Shown here: piece after piece, positions 17,569 through 25,450 of the stretch
Numbering within the stretch: the stretch's first letter is position 1
How the letters are laid out: each line of letters begins with the position of its first letter
Assembly (NCBI GenBank): GCA_001312645.1
Contig: BBEG01000017.1
Span: 1 to 34,155 of the forward strand
DNA: 34,155 nt
Direction of reading: 5' to 3'
From: Rhodococcus sp. JCM 9791
Lineage (GTDB): Bacteria; Actinomycetota; Actinomycetes; Mycobacteriales; Mycobacteriaceae
Translations under genes and position numbers: made by a program
The notes under the pieces: generated by a model
What the model saw: the letters and a program-made list of their open reading frames with translations, nothing else
Database searches by the model: none
Told to the model about the DNA's origin: nothing

Positions 17569-18421
17569 GGTAGTCGTACCACTTGAGATAGCCGCCACCA
17601 TCGACACGCATCTGCATGCCGGTCACGTACCGTGACTCGTCGGATGCGAGGAACAACACCATGTTACTGATGTCGGCAGGTTCCACGTACGGGATCGGCA
17701 TTGCTTGCATGAAGGCGAAGAGCGGTTCTGCGTCTTCACGCGCGGGGTGTTCGAGATCGGGACGGAATGCCTTGTACATGGGCTCGCTCTGCAACATGTC
17801 GGTGTTGCAATTGGTGGGATGAACCACGTTTGCGCGGATGCTTCGCGGCGCCACATGCAGCGCAAGGGTGTGAACATACTGGGATAGCATGCGTTTCGCG
17901 AGAGGATACGCAACGCCGCCGAGGTCCTGACCGGGCGAATCGGTCTTACTGATGTCCATCAGGGCGGCCGTCGATCCGGTAGCGATGATCGATGCCCCCT
18001 CGCTGAGGTGCGGCAGTGCGGCCTGAACGACGTTGATCACTCCACCCAGATTCGTATCGATGGTGTCGCACCACGCCTGAAGAGCCGGTTCGCCTGTCAT
18101 CGCCGCGATCCCCGCGTTCGCGACCACGATGTCGAGTTTTCCGAGCTCCGCCAATCCTGTGTCCAGTGCCGAGATGACTTGCGCGCGTTCACGTACATCC
18201 GCCTCGATGACAACGGCACGCTGGCCGGCCTTCTCGACCAGTCGCGCTGTCTCTTCGAGATCCTCCGGACGGGCCATCGGATAGTTGACCGCCGCAAGAT
18301 CGGTACAGAAGTCCATCGCGATGATGTCTGCACCCTCTTCGGCGAGTCGCACGGCGTGGCTGCGGCCCTGCCCGCGCGCCGCCCCGCTGATGAAGGCGAC
18401 TTTCCCTTGTACACGACTCAT
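17561..18421 (-). CDS. Mycofactocin-coupled short-chain dehydrogenase
   Basis: This intact 286-residue SDR has the nucleotide motif SGAARGQGRSHAVRLAEEGAD at residues 12-32, followed by the long insert with NYPMARPEDLEETARLVE that marks the mycofactocin-coupled SDR family (TIGR03971 type). NAGI is at 102-105, catalytic Ser near 150, and YPLAK gives Tyr172 and Lys176. In that family NAD(H) stays bound and electrons pass to the peptide cofactor mycofactocin, so it oxidises alcohols without free NAD. The ATG at 18421 is the natural family start. It lies between another SDR (82-base gap) and the P450 (8-base overlap), which fits oxidation of a P450-made alcohol. Mycofactocin synthesis genes are not in this window. 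Confidence 0.85.
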   Translation of the reverse strand: MSRVQGKVAFISGAARGQGRSHAVRLAEEGADIIAMDFCTDLAAVNYPMARPEDLEETARLVEKAGQRAVVIEADVRERAQVISALDTGLAELGKLDIVVANAGIAAMTGEPALQAWCDTIDTNLGGVINVVQAALPHLSEGASIIATGSTAALMDISKTDSPGQDLGGVAYPLAKRMLSQYVHTLALHVAPRSIRANVVHPTNCNTDMLQSEPMYKAFRPDLEHPAREDAEPLFAFMQAMPIPYVEPADISNMVLFLASDESRYVTGMQMRVDGGGYLKWYDYHV

Positions 18422-18503
18422 GACGTTTCCCTTTCGATCGGAGAACTCAGAACTGGCCTGCAGTACTACGACGGACTCGAGGACACCTATCGGTCGCCTC
18501 GGT

Positions 18504-19256
18504 TCAGACGACAGCGCCGCCGTTGACCCCGATGACCTGCCCGGTGACATATCCGGCGGCATCCGTGCACAAGAAGGCGCACATCGCTGCGATATCGTCG
18601 CCGGATCCGAGTCGTCCCATAGGAATTGCTCGGGACAGAATCTTCTCCGGCGGCAGCTTCTTTGCTTCTTGCTGGCCCCGGAGCATCGGTGTGTCGGCGA
18701 CGAACGGCGGAATGGTGTTGACGGTGATTCCGCGAGCGGCATACTCGAGTGCCACCGTTTTCGTCAGCGCGATGACACCACCTTTCGTCGTGGCATAATG
18801 GCCTTGATTCACGGCGCCGGTCTGGCCCGCGGCCGACGAGATCGTCACGATACGTCCCCATCCGGCGGAGACCATGTCCGGCAGTACTCCTTGGATGCAC
18901 AGGAACGTTCCCGTGAGATTGACGGCCACATACCGGTTGAAGTCGTCGAGGGTGATCTCCTCGAACGGTGTGAATCCACCGAGCGCGGCGCTGGTGACGA
19001 GGATTTCGATGGGCCCGAACGCCTCGCGCACCGTACCGAGTGCCGTTGTGATCGCGGCAGAGTCGGCAACGTCGACCTCGACGGCAACCGCTTCGGCGCC
19101 AGCGGAGCGCAATTCGGCAACGAGTTTCTCGGACGCTTCCGCGTTCGCGTCGGCAACTCCGATGCGATGCCCCTGGGCGGCGAGGTGCTCACAGACGGAG
19201 CGACCGATACCTGAAGCGCCACCGGTGACCACCGCGGTGCGAGTCGAACTTTCCAT
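18504..19256 (-). CDS. Short-chain dehydrogenase/reductase (SDR), classical type
   Basis: This intact 250-residue classical SDR has TGGASGIG at 11-18, a TISS segment near 138-141 with the catalytic Ser, and YATTK giving Tyr154 and Lys158. The usual NAG strand-4 motif reads TSAA, a mild departure. The C-terminal GVNGGAVV is typical of FabG-like enzymes. It is probably a 3-hydroxyacyl or secondary-alcohol dehydrogenase. It is the first gene of a leftward operon (SDR, mycofactocin-type SDR, P450, two thioesterases), and palindrome copy C lies only 23 bases before its start. That position suits repression by the TetR protein. Confidence 0.88.
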   Translation of the reverse strand: MESSTRTAVVTGGASGIGRSVCEHLAAQGHRIGVADANAEASEKLVAELRSAGAEAVAVEVDVADSAAITTALGTVREAFGPIEILVTSAALGGFTPFEEITLDDFNRYVAVNLTGTFLCIQGVLPDMVSAGWGRIVTISSAAGQTGAVNQGHYATTKGGVIALTKTVALEYAARGITVNTIPPFVADTPMLRGQQEAKKLPPEKILSRAIPMGRLGSGDDIAAMCAFLCTDAAGYVTGQVIGVNGGAVV

Positions 19257-19279
19257 GCGTTCACTCCGTCTTCTGGGTG

Positions 19280-19295
19280 TTGTACGAATGTATAG
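19280..19295. promoter_or_regulatory. Cluster palindrome, copy C (TTGTACGAATGTATAG)
   Basis: The TAC-N4-GTA core is intact with one changed outer base. It lies 23 bases upstream of the SDR start at 19256, where a bound repressor would block the operon that ends at 14869. Confidence 0.65.
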
Positions 19296-19385
19296 CGCAT
19301 GTGACCTGCGTCGCACAAGAGTCGAACTCCGGCGAGGTCACGCGCACATCGAAATTCTTGTACTCGAGTGACCGAGAGTGTGTGC

Positions 19386-20154
19386 TCACACCCCTGCAGG
19401 GCCCGGACCGCCGTGCATGTACAGGGTCTGACCCGAGCAGAAACTCGAGCGTCGGACGCGAAGAACAGGACGCCATAGCCGATTTCCTCGGGCTCACCCA
19501 GGCGCTTGGAGGCATTGCTCGAACCGAAAGTCTCGGGATCCAGCCCGTACCGGGCAGCGTCGTCGAGTAGAGTGGCCGCTCGAACTGCGCCGACAGCGAT
19601 GGAGTTCACCCGGATACCCTTGCCGGTCCAGGCCGCGGCCATCGATCCCGTCAGATTGTTCACTGCGGCTTTCGCTGCGGCGTACGGAGCAGCCTGAGGC
19701 ATTGCCAGCAGGCTTGCGCCCGACGAGATGTTCACGATCGCACCCTTGCCCTGTTCGAGCATGGGGGTGGACACTGCCCGTGACAGATGCCAGACAGCGC
19801 CGAAATTCAGCGCCATGACCTGATCGAATTCATCGTCGGCCCACTTCCTGATCGGCTGAGTGTCCGCTCCACCAGCACAGTTGACGAGGATGTCGACCCG
19901 CCCGAACTCCCGCAGGGTGGTCTCGACCAGCTGCCGGCACCCGTCAGCACTGGTGACATCAGTGGGTACGGCCAGCGATCGTCGTCCCATCACGTCGATC
20001 TCTTTCGCAGTGGATTCCAGCGGATCGGGGCGGCGACCCGCGAGCACGACATCGGCGCCGTGCTCGGCAAGGACCAATGCGGCACTGCGTCCGATCCCGG
20101 TGCCGCCGCCGGTGATGAGGCAACGCGCCCTTCGAGGGAGAACCGATCGTTCAT
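19386..20154 (-). CDS. Short-chain dehydrogenase/reductase (SDR; two frame breaks)
   Basis: Read through lost bases near 20120 and 19450, this is a classical SDR of about 256 residues. Adding one C restores VALITGGGTGIGRSAALVLAE at the N-terminus and adding another restores FFASDASSFCSGQTLYMHGG at the C-terminus. Other motifs are NCAGG, the catalytic-Ser strand NISSG, and APYAAAKAAV with Tyr and Lys. The likely role is oxidation or reduction of a hydroxy intermediate. Its start is the ATG at 20154, divergent from the P450 gene at 20301, with palindrome copy D between them. It ends 90 bases before palindrome copy C and so probably forms its own transcription unit. Confidence 0.82.
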
Positions 20155-20239
20155 GTGACTGCTCCTGGCTGAAAGTGGACGTTTGCGTAGGTGATCACCG
20201 GTCGGGCCGAAACCGTATGCGCCTTACCGGATTGCGACA

Positions 20240-20255
20240 CTATACGACCGTACAG
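20240..20255. promoter_or_regulatory. Cluster palindrome, copy D (CTATACGACCGTACAG)
   Basis: A good match to the consensus with one arm mismatch. It lies between divergent genes, 45 bases before the P450 start and 85 bases before the SDR start, so one site may control both. Confidence 0.72.
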
Positions 20256-20300
20256 CAACTGCGATAGAGTGAAATCGAATTCGAAACGAGGAGTGAGAAG

Positions 20301-21485
20301 TTGAACGATCTGTATTACGACCCGTGGCACGTCGAGATCGACCTCGACCCGTATCCGACCTACCGACGCCTGCGAGACGAAGCGCCCCTCTATTACAACG
20401 AGCCTCATGACTTCTGGGGCCTCAGTCGGTACGACGACGTCGAGTCGGCCCTGAAGGATCCGAAGAGATTCAGCTCGGCAAAGGGGGACCTCCTCGAGGT
20501 CGTCAAGGCCGACCCGGTCATGCCGCCAGGTGTATTCATCAACGAAGATCCGCCGTTGCACACCATCCATCGCGCGCTGGTATCCCGCGCTTTTCTACCG
20601 AAAAGAATGCGGGCACTGGAAGACAAGATCCGCGCGTTCTGCATAGCCTGCCTCGACCCACTCGTCGGTGGCGAGAACTTCGACTTCGTCCTGGACCTCG
20701 GAGCGGAACTACCCATGCGGACGATCGGGATGCTCGTCGGGATTCCCGACGCCGACCAACCCGCGGTGCGAGCCCAGGCACATCGCGTGCTGCGGAACAA
20801 ACCGGGCGAGCCGTTGCCCGTGAAAAAGGATCACTATTTCGACGGGGACATGTTCGCCGACTACGTCGCATGGCGGAAGAAAAACCCCTCCGACGACCTG
20901 ATCACCGAACTACTCGACGTCGAGTTCGACGACGAGTCGGGCACGACGCGGCATCTGAGCTCCGAAGAGATCCTCATCTTCCTTGCGGTCATCGCAGGGG
21001 CAGGTGTCGAAACAACCGGTCGCCTGTTCGGGTGGATGGGCAAGGTACTGGCCGAGCACCCCGATCAGCGTCAGGAACTCGTCGATGACAGGTCACTCGT
21101 TCCCGGCGCGATCGAGGAGTTGTTGCGCTACGAGGCGCCAGGTCCCCATGTCGCGCGATATGTCACCGAAGACGTCGAGATCCACGGGCAGACCGTCCCG
21201 GCAGGAAGCGCAATGTTACTCATGCTTGCGTCGGGAAACCGCGACGAACGGCACTTCGACGATCCGGATCGGTTCGATATCCACAGGAAATCGGTGTCGC
21301 ACCTGACCTTCGGGCGCGGAGCGCATTTCTGCCTCGGGTCTCCGCTTGCTCGTATCGAGGGGCGCGTCGCCCTGGAGGAGGTCTTGAACCGGTTTCCGAA
21401 ATGGGACATCGATATCGATGCCGCGCGCCGGTCGCGCACCTCGACGGTACGCGGCTGGGATTCGATGCCCGCGATGGTCAGCTGA
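20301..21485 (+). CDS. Cytochrome P450 (second)
   Basis: This intact P450 has 394 residues. The I-helix motif is AGAGVETTGRL (Glu rather than Asp before the Thr pair, a common variant), ExxR is EELLRYEAP, and the haem loop is LTFGRGAHFCLGSPLAR with the ligand Cys at residue 344. It differs clearly from the other P450 in the window, including in I-helix and C-terminus, so the pair is not a recent duplication. The start is a TTG after the strong ribosome site GAGGAGTGAGAAG. It converges with the TetR gene, sharing eight bases at the 3' ends. No redox partner gene is nearby. Confidence 0.92.
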   Translation: MNDLYYDPWHVEIDLDPYPTYRRLRDEAPLYYNEPHDFWGLSRYDDVESALKDPKRFSSAKGDLLEVVKADPVMPPGVFINEDPPLHTIHRALVSRAFLPKRMRALEDKIRAFCIACLDPLVGGENFDFVLDLGAELPMRTIGMLVGIPDADQPAVRAQAHRVLRNKPGEPLPVKKDHYFDGDMFADYVAWRKKNPSDDLITELLDVEFDDESGTTRHLSSEEILIFLAVIAGAGVETTGRLFGWMGKVLAEHPDQRQELVDDRSLVPGAIEELLRYEAPGPHVARYVTEDVEIHGQTVPAGSAMLLMLASGNRDERHFDDPDRFDIHRKSVSHLTFGRGAHFCLGSPLARIEGRVALEEVLNRFPKWDIDIDAARRSRTSTVRGWDSMPAMVS

Positions 21486-22131
21486 GGGACGACTTGTCCG
21501 GTGCCGCTGTGCGCGGACGGCGTTTCCGTTTCGCCGGCCCGGTACGTGGCTCCACCGAATCGAGGTAGCGCTCGAGCGCATCCACCAGCGCCGCATGCTC
21601 GGTGGTCACGCCGATGCCTTCCTCCAGATTGAGAAACTTGGGAATACCGGTGATCAGTAGCAACGCCGCACCGATCGAGAGTTGCCCGTCCGGGCTGCCG
21701 TCACGACCGAATTTTGCGGCCAGAACGTCCAGCTGCAGACTCCGCACGCGCTCGGTGACTTCCGCAATCTCGGACCGGATCGACTCGCGGTGATTGCCGA
21801 GCGCCATGAACTCGGTCGTGAGGGTGGCAGTCGCCTCGTCCCAGCTGTACTCCCACAGCGCTCGCAGAGGGTCGTCCGATCGACGAGAGAGCGCCTTCTG
21901 CAGCGCAGCCAGATTGCGATCCGAATATCGCCTGATGGCAGCAAGGAAGATGTCATCGAGAGTGGGGAAATAGTACTGAACGAGACTTGCGGTCACGCCC
22001 GCCTCCGTTGCGAGCGCGCGATAACTGACACTGGCATAGCCCTTGGCCAGCACCATCTTTTCGACACAGTCGAGCAGAACATCCCTCGTCTTGGATGTAT
22101 CAGCACCTACGCGCCTCGGCGATGAAGCCAT
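21478..22131 (-). CDS. TetR-family transcriptional regulator of the cluster
   Basis: This intact 217-residue TetR-type regulator has an N-terminal helix-turn-helix at about residues 20-60 (VEKMVLAKGYASVSYRALA, then AGVTASLVQYYFPTLDDIF), and a ligand-binding C-terminal half that cannot be assigned a ligand. It ends in a basic tail (KRKRRPRTAA). It is the only complete regulator inside the cluster. It is divergent from the SnoaL/aldehyde dehydrogenase unit with palindrome copy E between them. Autorepression and control of all six copies of the palindrome is the simplest inference, with a pathway acid or CoA ester as inducer. Confidence 0.9.
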   Translation of the reverse strand: MASSPRRVGADTSKTRDVLLDCVEKMVLAKGYASVSYRALATEAGVTASLVQYYFPTLDDIFLAAIRRYSDRNLAALQKALSRRSDDPLRALWEYSWDEATATLTTEFMALGNHRESIRSEIAEVTERVRSLQLDVLAAKFGRDGSPDGQLSIGAALLLITGIPKFLNLEEGIGVTTEHAALVDALERYLDSVEPRTGPAKRKRRPRTAAPDKSSLS

Positions 22132-22233
22132 TCCACCTCACTCAGTAGTACTCGATCCATCTTCGCACCTGCCGGGACCTCGTGGCTCACCGGCAACCCA
22201 CCCATGATTCCTCACAATCGCCCACTCCGCATG

Positions 22234-22249
22234 CTATACGTCCGTAAAG
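22234..22249. promoter_or_regulatory. Cluster palindrome, copy E (CTATACGTCCGTAAAG)
   Basis: The left arm is perfect; the right arm has one mismatch. It lies 102 bases before the TetR start and 73 bases before the SnoaL-like start, in the shared divergent promoter region. Confidence 0.7.
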
Positions 22250-22322
22250 TTCCACCAGGATCGAGATGTCGCCGAGCTGCTGCGCAACCGGCGCGAGTCG
22301 AGACAACTTGAACAGGAGAGTA

Positions 22323-22883
22323 ATGAGCACCGAAACCGGTCTGGATACCTTGAAGCAGGACGTCCGCTACCTGATGGACCGAACCGCCATTCTGGATTGC
22401 ATCGTTGGGCACGCCCGCGGATGCGACCGCCACGACATCGACCTCATCACCGCTGCCTATCACCCCGACGCAGTCGACGAACACGGTCTCACCAAGAATC
22501 CCGGTCCCGATTACGGCGAGTGGGCCAACAAGACCCATGCCGCGACCTCCCAGGTGCACACCCACAACATCACGACCCACTCGTGTGATATCGATGGCGA
22601 CATCGCACATGCCGACAGCTACGCGATTGTGGTTCTCCTCGGCGCCGACGGCAAGACCGCACAGTTCGTCAGCGGACGCTACATCGACCGCCTGGAGCGA
22701 CGGGACGGTCACTGGCGCATCGCCCTTCGTAGATCAACCGTCGAGACGATGTTCTTGGCGGATGCCGCGTGTTACAGACCCCATTCTTCAAAGAACAGGA
22801 TACCACTCCGGGACCAGGGACCGTCGCGATCTGTCGTACCGACGCCTCTCGATCTCGATACACCCGCGCCACAACTTTGGTAG
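22323..22883 (+). CDS. SnoaL-like (NTF2-fold) protein (three compensating frame breaks)
   Basis: The protein of about 187 residues has a SnoaL_4/NTF2-like fold. LMDRTAILDCIVGHARGCDRHDIDLI and AYHPDAVDEHG are typical, followed by the strands ADSYAIVVL and RYIDRLERRDGHWRIALRRS. Three one-base losses near 22769, 22799 and 22845 cancel out. The raw frame therefore stays open but reads the wrong residues between ADAA and PLDLDTP. The restored C-terminus is ADAAVLQTPFFKEQGYHSG, then TRDRRDLSYRRPLDLD. Members act as dehydratases, isomerases or accessory proteins in ring-compound catabolism; no catalytic assignment is possible here. The ATG at 22323 follows AGGAG. It is the first gene of a two-gene unit with the aldehyde dehydrogenase. 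Confidence 0.78.
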   Translation: MSTETGLDTLKQDVRYLMDRTAILDCIVGHARGCDRHDIDLITAAYHPDAVDEHGLTKNPGPDYGEWANKTHAATSQVHTHNITTHSCDIDGDIAHADSYAIVVLLGADGKTAQFVSGRYIDRLERRDGHWRIALRRSTVETMFLADAACYRPHSSKNRIPLRDQGPSRSVVPTPLDLDTPAPQLW

Positions 22884-22915
22884 TTACCGACAATCAACCG
22901 AGCGAACGGAGCGAT

Positions 22916-24398
22916 ATGACGTCAGGACAGGACGACACCGGAATATTGGCCGGCGACGATCGCATGCTGATCGACGGCCAACTGCAACACACCAGCAGCG
23001 GCGCAACATTCGACGTGATCCACCCCGGCAGTGAAGAAATCGTCGGCCTCGCCACCGACGGCACCGTATCCGACATGGAACGCGCCATCGGCGCCGCCCG
23101 ACGCACATTCGACACCACCGAGTGGTCGCGCGACGTCGAGTTCCGCTACCACTGCCTGATCCAGCTTCACGAGGCGCTGACCAGGAACATGGAGCGCCTG
23201 CGCCGCATCGTGGTGACCGAAGTCGGCTGCCCCATCGGCGTGACCAGAAGCCAGATCGAAGAACCGATCGACGAGGTGAAACACTGGGCCGACTACGGCC
23301 GGAACTTCGACTATCTGCAGGACACAGGCACACATCCCACCGTGATGGGTCCGGCACGCAGGCTCCTGCACTTCGACCCGGTCGGGGTCGTCGGCGCGAT
23401 CACCCCGTGGAACGTACCGTTCTATCTCAATATCGCCGAAACGATGCCGGCGCTGATGGCCGGAAACACCGTCGTCCTCAAACCCGCACAGCTCACCCCG
23501 TGGTCCGGCAGCGAACTGGGACGGATCGTCGCCGAGGAGACCGACATCCCACCCGGCGTCTTCAACGTCGTATTGTCGAACGCCAACGAGGTGGGCGCGG
23601 CACTGTCGGCGGATCCACGGGTCGACATGATCACCTTCACCGGGTCGACCGCCACCGGACGAGCCATCCTGGCTGCCGCCGCACCCACGGTCAAGAAGAC
23701 GATGCTCGAACTCGGCGGAAAATCGGCCCACATCGTGCTCGACGACGCCGACCTCGACGCGTCCCTCCCGATGGCGGCCGTGATGGCATGCGTCATGTCG
23801 GGGCAGAGCTGCATCCTGCCCAGCCGGATCCTGTTACCGCGCAGCCGCTACGACGAAGGCATCGCGGTGCTGAAGGCCACCATGGAATCGTTCCCGGTGG
23901 GCGACCCGTGGGTTCCCGGCAACATGCAGCCCCCAGATCAGCGAAACCCAGCGTCAGAAGGTACTCGGCCTGATCACCGACGGTGTCGAATCCGGCGCCA
24001 CCCTCATCACCGGCGGCGGCATTCCGGAGAACCTGCCCACGGGCTACTACACGCAGCCGACTCTGTTGGGCGACGTCGATCCCGACTCCAGAATCGCGCA
24101 AGAGGAAATCTTCGGCCCGGTCCTGACCGTGACCGCCTACGACACCGACGACGAGGCCATTGCGATCGCCAACAACTCGATCTACGGCCTGTCCGGTGAG
24201 GTGAGCAGCGCTGACAATGATCGAGCGCTGGCCGTCGCACAGCGCATGCGTACCGGCAGTGTCACCGTCAACGGAAAATCCTTCTTCGGGATCACCAGCC
24301 CGTTCGGTGGTACCAAACAAAGTGGACTCGGCCGACGCAACGGCACGCAGGGTTTCGAGGAGTACCTCGAAATCAAGACCATCGGCCTGCCTGGCTGA
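22916..24398 (+). CDS. NAD(P)-dependent aldehyde dehydrogenase (one two-base frame break)
   Basis: Read through a two-base loss near 23931, this aldehyde dehydrogenase has about 494 residues. Catalytic and cofactor residues are visible: ITPWNVPFY with Asn166, VLKPAQLTPW with Lys189, FTGST near 241, LELGGKS with Glu265, and the nucleophile Cys299 in SGQSCILPSR. After the break, EEIFGPVLTV and the C-terminal PFGGTKQSGLGRRNG are normal. The restored junction is probably NMQGPQISETQRQKVLG, the loss being GG. It oxidises an aldehyde, presumably from the P450 and SDR steps, to the acid. It follows the SnoaL-like gene by 32 bases and ends before a strong terminator at 24424. Confidence 0.9.
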
Positions 24399-24423
24399 CG
24401 ACCCCGGCACTGCAGTGCATTGT

Positions 24424-24453
24424 CGGGTGCCCCTCAGGCGCGAGGGGCACCCG
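24424..24453. terminator. Strong bidirectional hairpin terminator
   Basis: CGGGTGCCCCT and AGGGGCACCCG form a perfect 11-bp stem around an 8-base loop. It lies between the convergent aldehyde dehydrogenase (ends 24398) and 3-hydroxyisobutyrate dehydrogenase-like gene (ends 24459), so it can serve both strands. It has no poly-T tail, which is common in actinobacteria. Confidence 0.8.
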
Positions 24454-24458
24454 GCCTC

Positions 24459-25277
24459 TCAGCGTGGGTGATTCATCAGACCCAGAGTCCCATCCGCCGC
24501 GGTCAATGCGATTCCGGCCGATATGTCAGCCGCGTCGGCCAGACCGGACACCAACGCGACATCCTTGTTGAGCAGTGGCCCAGCGAGCGCTGCGATGGGT
24601 TCGACGGTGCCTCCGCCCGCGACGATACTGCCCACTGCATAGCTGTGTGCAGAACCACGAGTGATGACTTCTGCCAGAGCCTCCGGTTCGACTCCGAGAG
24701 AACGTCCGAGCGCAAACGTATCCGCAGCAGCTCCGAGATTCGCGGTGAACAGAAGGTTGTTCAGAAGTTTCGCGACCTGTCCGGATCCGAGAGCCCCCAT
24801 GTGCACGACCGGATTTCCGTAAGTCGAGAACACGGGCCGGCACCGCTCCACGACCTTCGTCTCGCCTCCGACCATTACGAGCAGATTCCCTGCAGCGGCA
24901 GCCTGGCCGCCACCGCTCACCGGCGCATCGATTACCGCGACGCCATGTCCCGCGGCATTGTCTGCGACTGAGCGGCATGTATCGGGATGCACGGTGCTGT
25001 GGATGGCGATCACACCACCCTCATCGATTCCGGCAAGGATTCCATGCTGCCCGGATATGATCTCCTGGACATCGGCATCGCTGACGACACAGAGGCACAC
25101 AAGATCGCTTCCCGCAGCCAGTTCCGCTGGAGACCCCGCGATCTTTGCCGGTGTCCCCGAGAACGGCTCGAGCGAGGCGGACCTCCGCGCCCACAGTGTC
25201 GTCTCGTAGCCCGCATCGATGATACGGCGCGTCATGGGAGCACCTTGACTTCCGACTCCGATGAATCCGATGCGCAT
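24459..25277 (-). CDS. NAD(P)-dependent oxidoreductase, 3-hydroxyisobutyrate dehydrogenase family
   Basis: This intact 272-residue beta-hydroxyacid dehydrogenase has the N-terminal MRIGFIGVGSQGAPMTRRII (GxGxxG at 7-12), the substrate motif DAPVSGGGQAAAAGNL at 118-131 (normally DAPVSGG..GA), and GALGSGQVAKLLNNLL with the catalytic Lys170. The family oxidises small 3-hydroxy acids to semialdehydes or the reverse. The ATG at 25277 follows GGAGG. It is transcribed leftward from a divergent promoter shared with the CoA-transferase gene, with palindrome copy F between them, and ends at the 24424-24453 terminator. Confidence 0.9.
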   Translation of the reverse strand: MRIGFIGVGSQGAPMTRRIIDAGYETTLWARRSASLEPFSGTPAKIAGSPAELAAGSDLVCLCVVSDADVQEIISGQHGILAGIDEGGVIAIHSTVHPDTCRSVADNAAGHGVAVIDAPVSGGGQAAAAGNLLVMVGGETKVVERCRPVFSTYGNPVVHMGALGSGQVAKLLNNLLFTANLGAAADTFALGRSLGVEPEALAEVITRGSAHSYAVGSIVAGGGTVEPIAALAGPLLNKDVALVSGLADAADISAGIALTAADGTLGLMNHPR

Positions 25278-25377
25278 TGCCGATCCTCCGATCCGGAACG
25301 GGCCAGGACTTTCCTGCCCGTGGGTGATGTTGGTGGGAACCGATTTTCGATCTATACGAGAGTCCCCGGTGTTGCTA

Positions 25378-25393
25378 CAGTACACCCGTACAG
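25378..25393. promoter_or_regulatory. Cluster palindrome, copy F (CAGTACACCCGTACAG)
   Basis: The TAC-N4-GTA core and the right arm fit the consensus. A lone half-site CTATAC is also present at 25352-25357. The site is 57 bases before the CoA-transferase start and 100 bases before the oxidoreductase start. Confidence 0.65.
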
Positions 25394-25450
25394 CAGGCGT
25401 TCCCCGTATTCGACAATGGCCTCCCGTCAGTCCAACCGAGGAGTCTCCGA

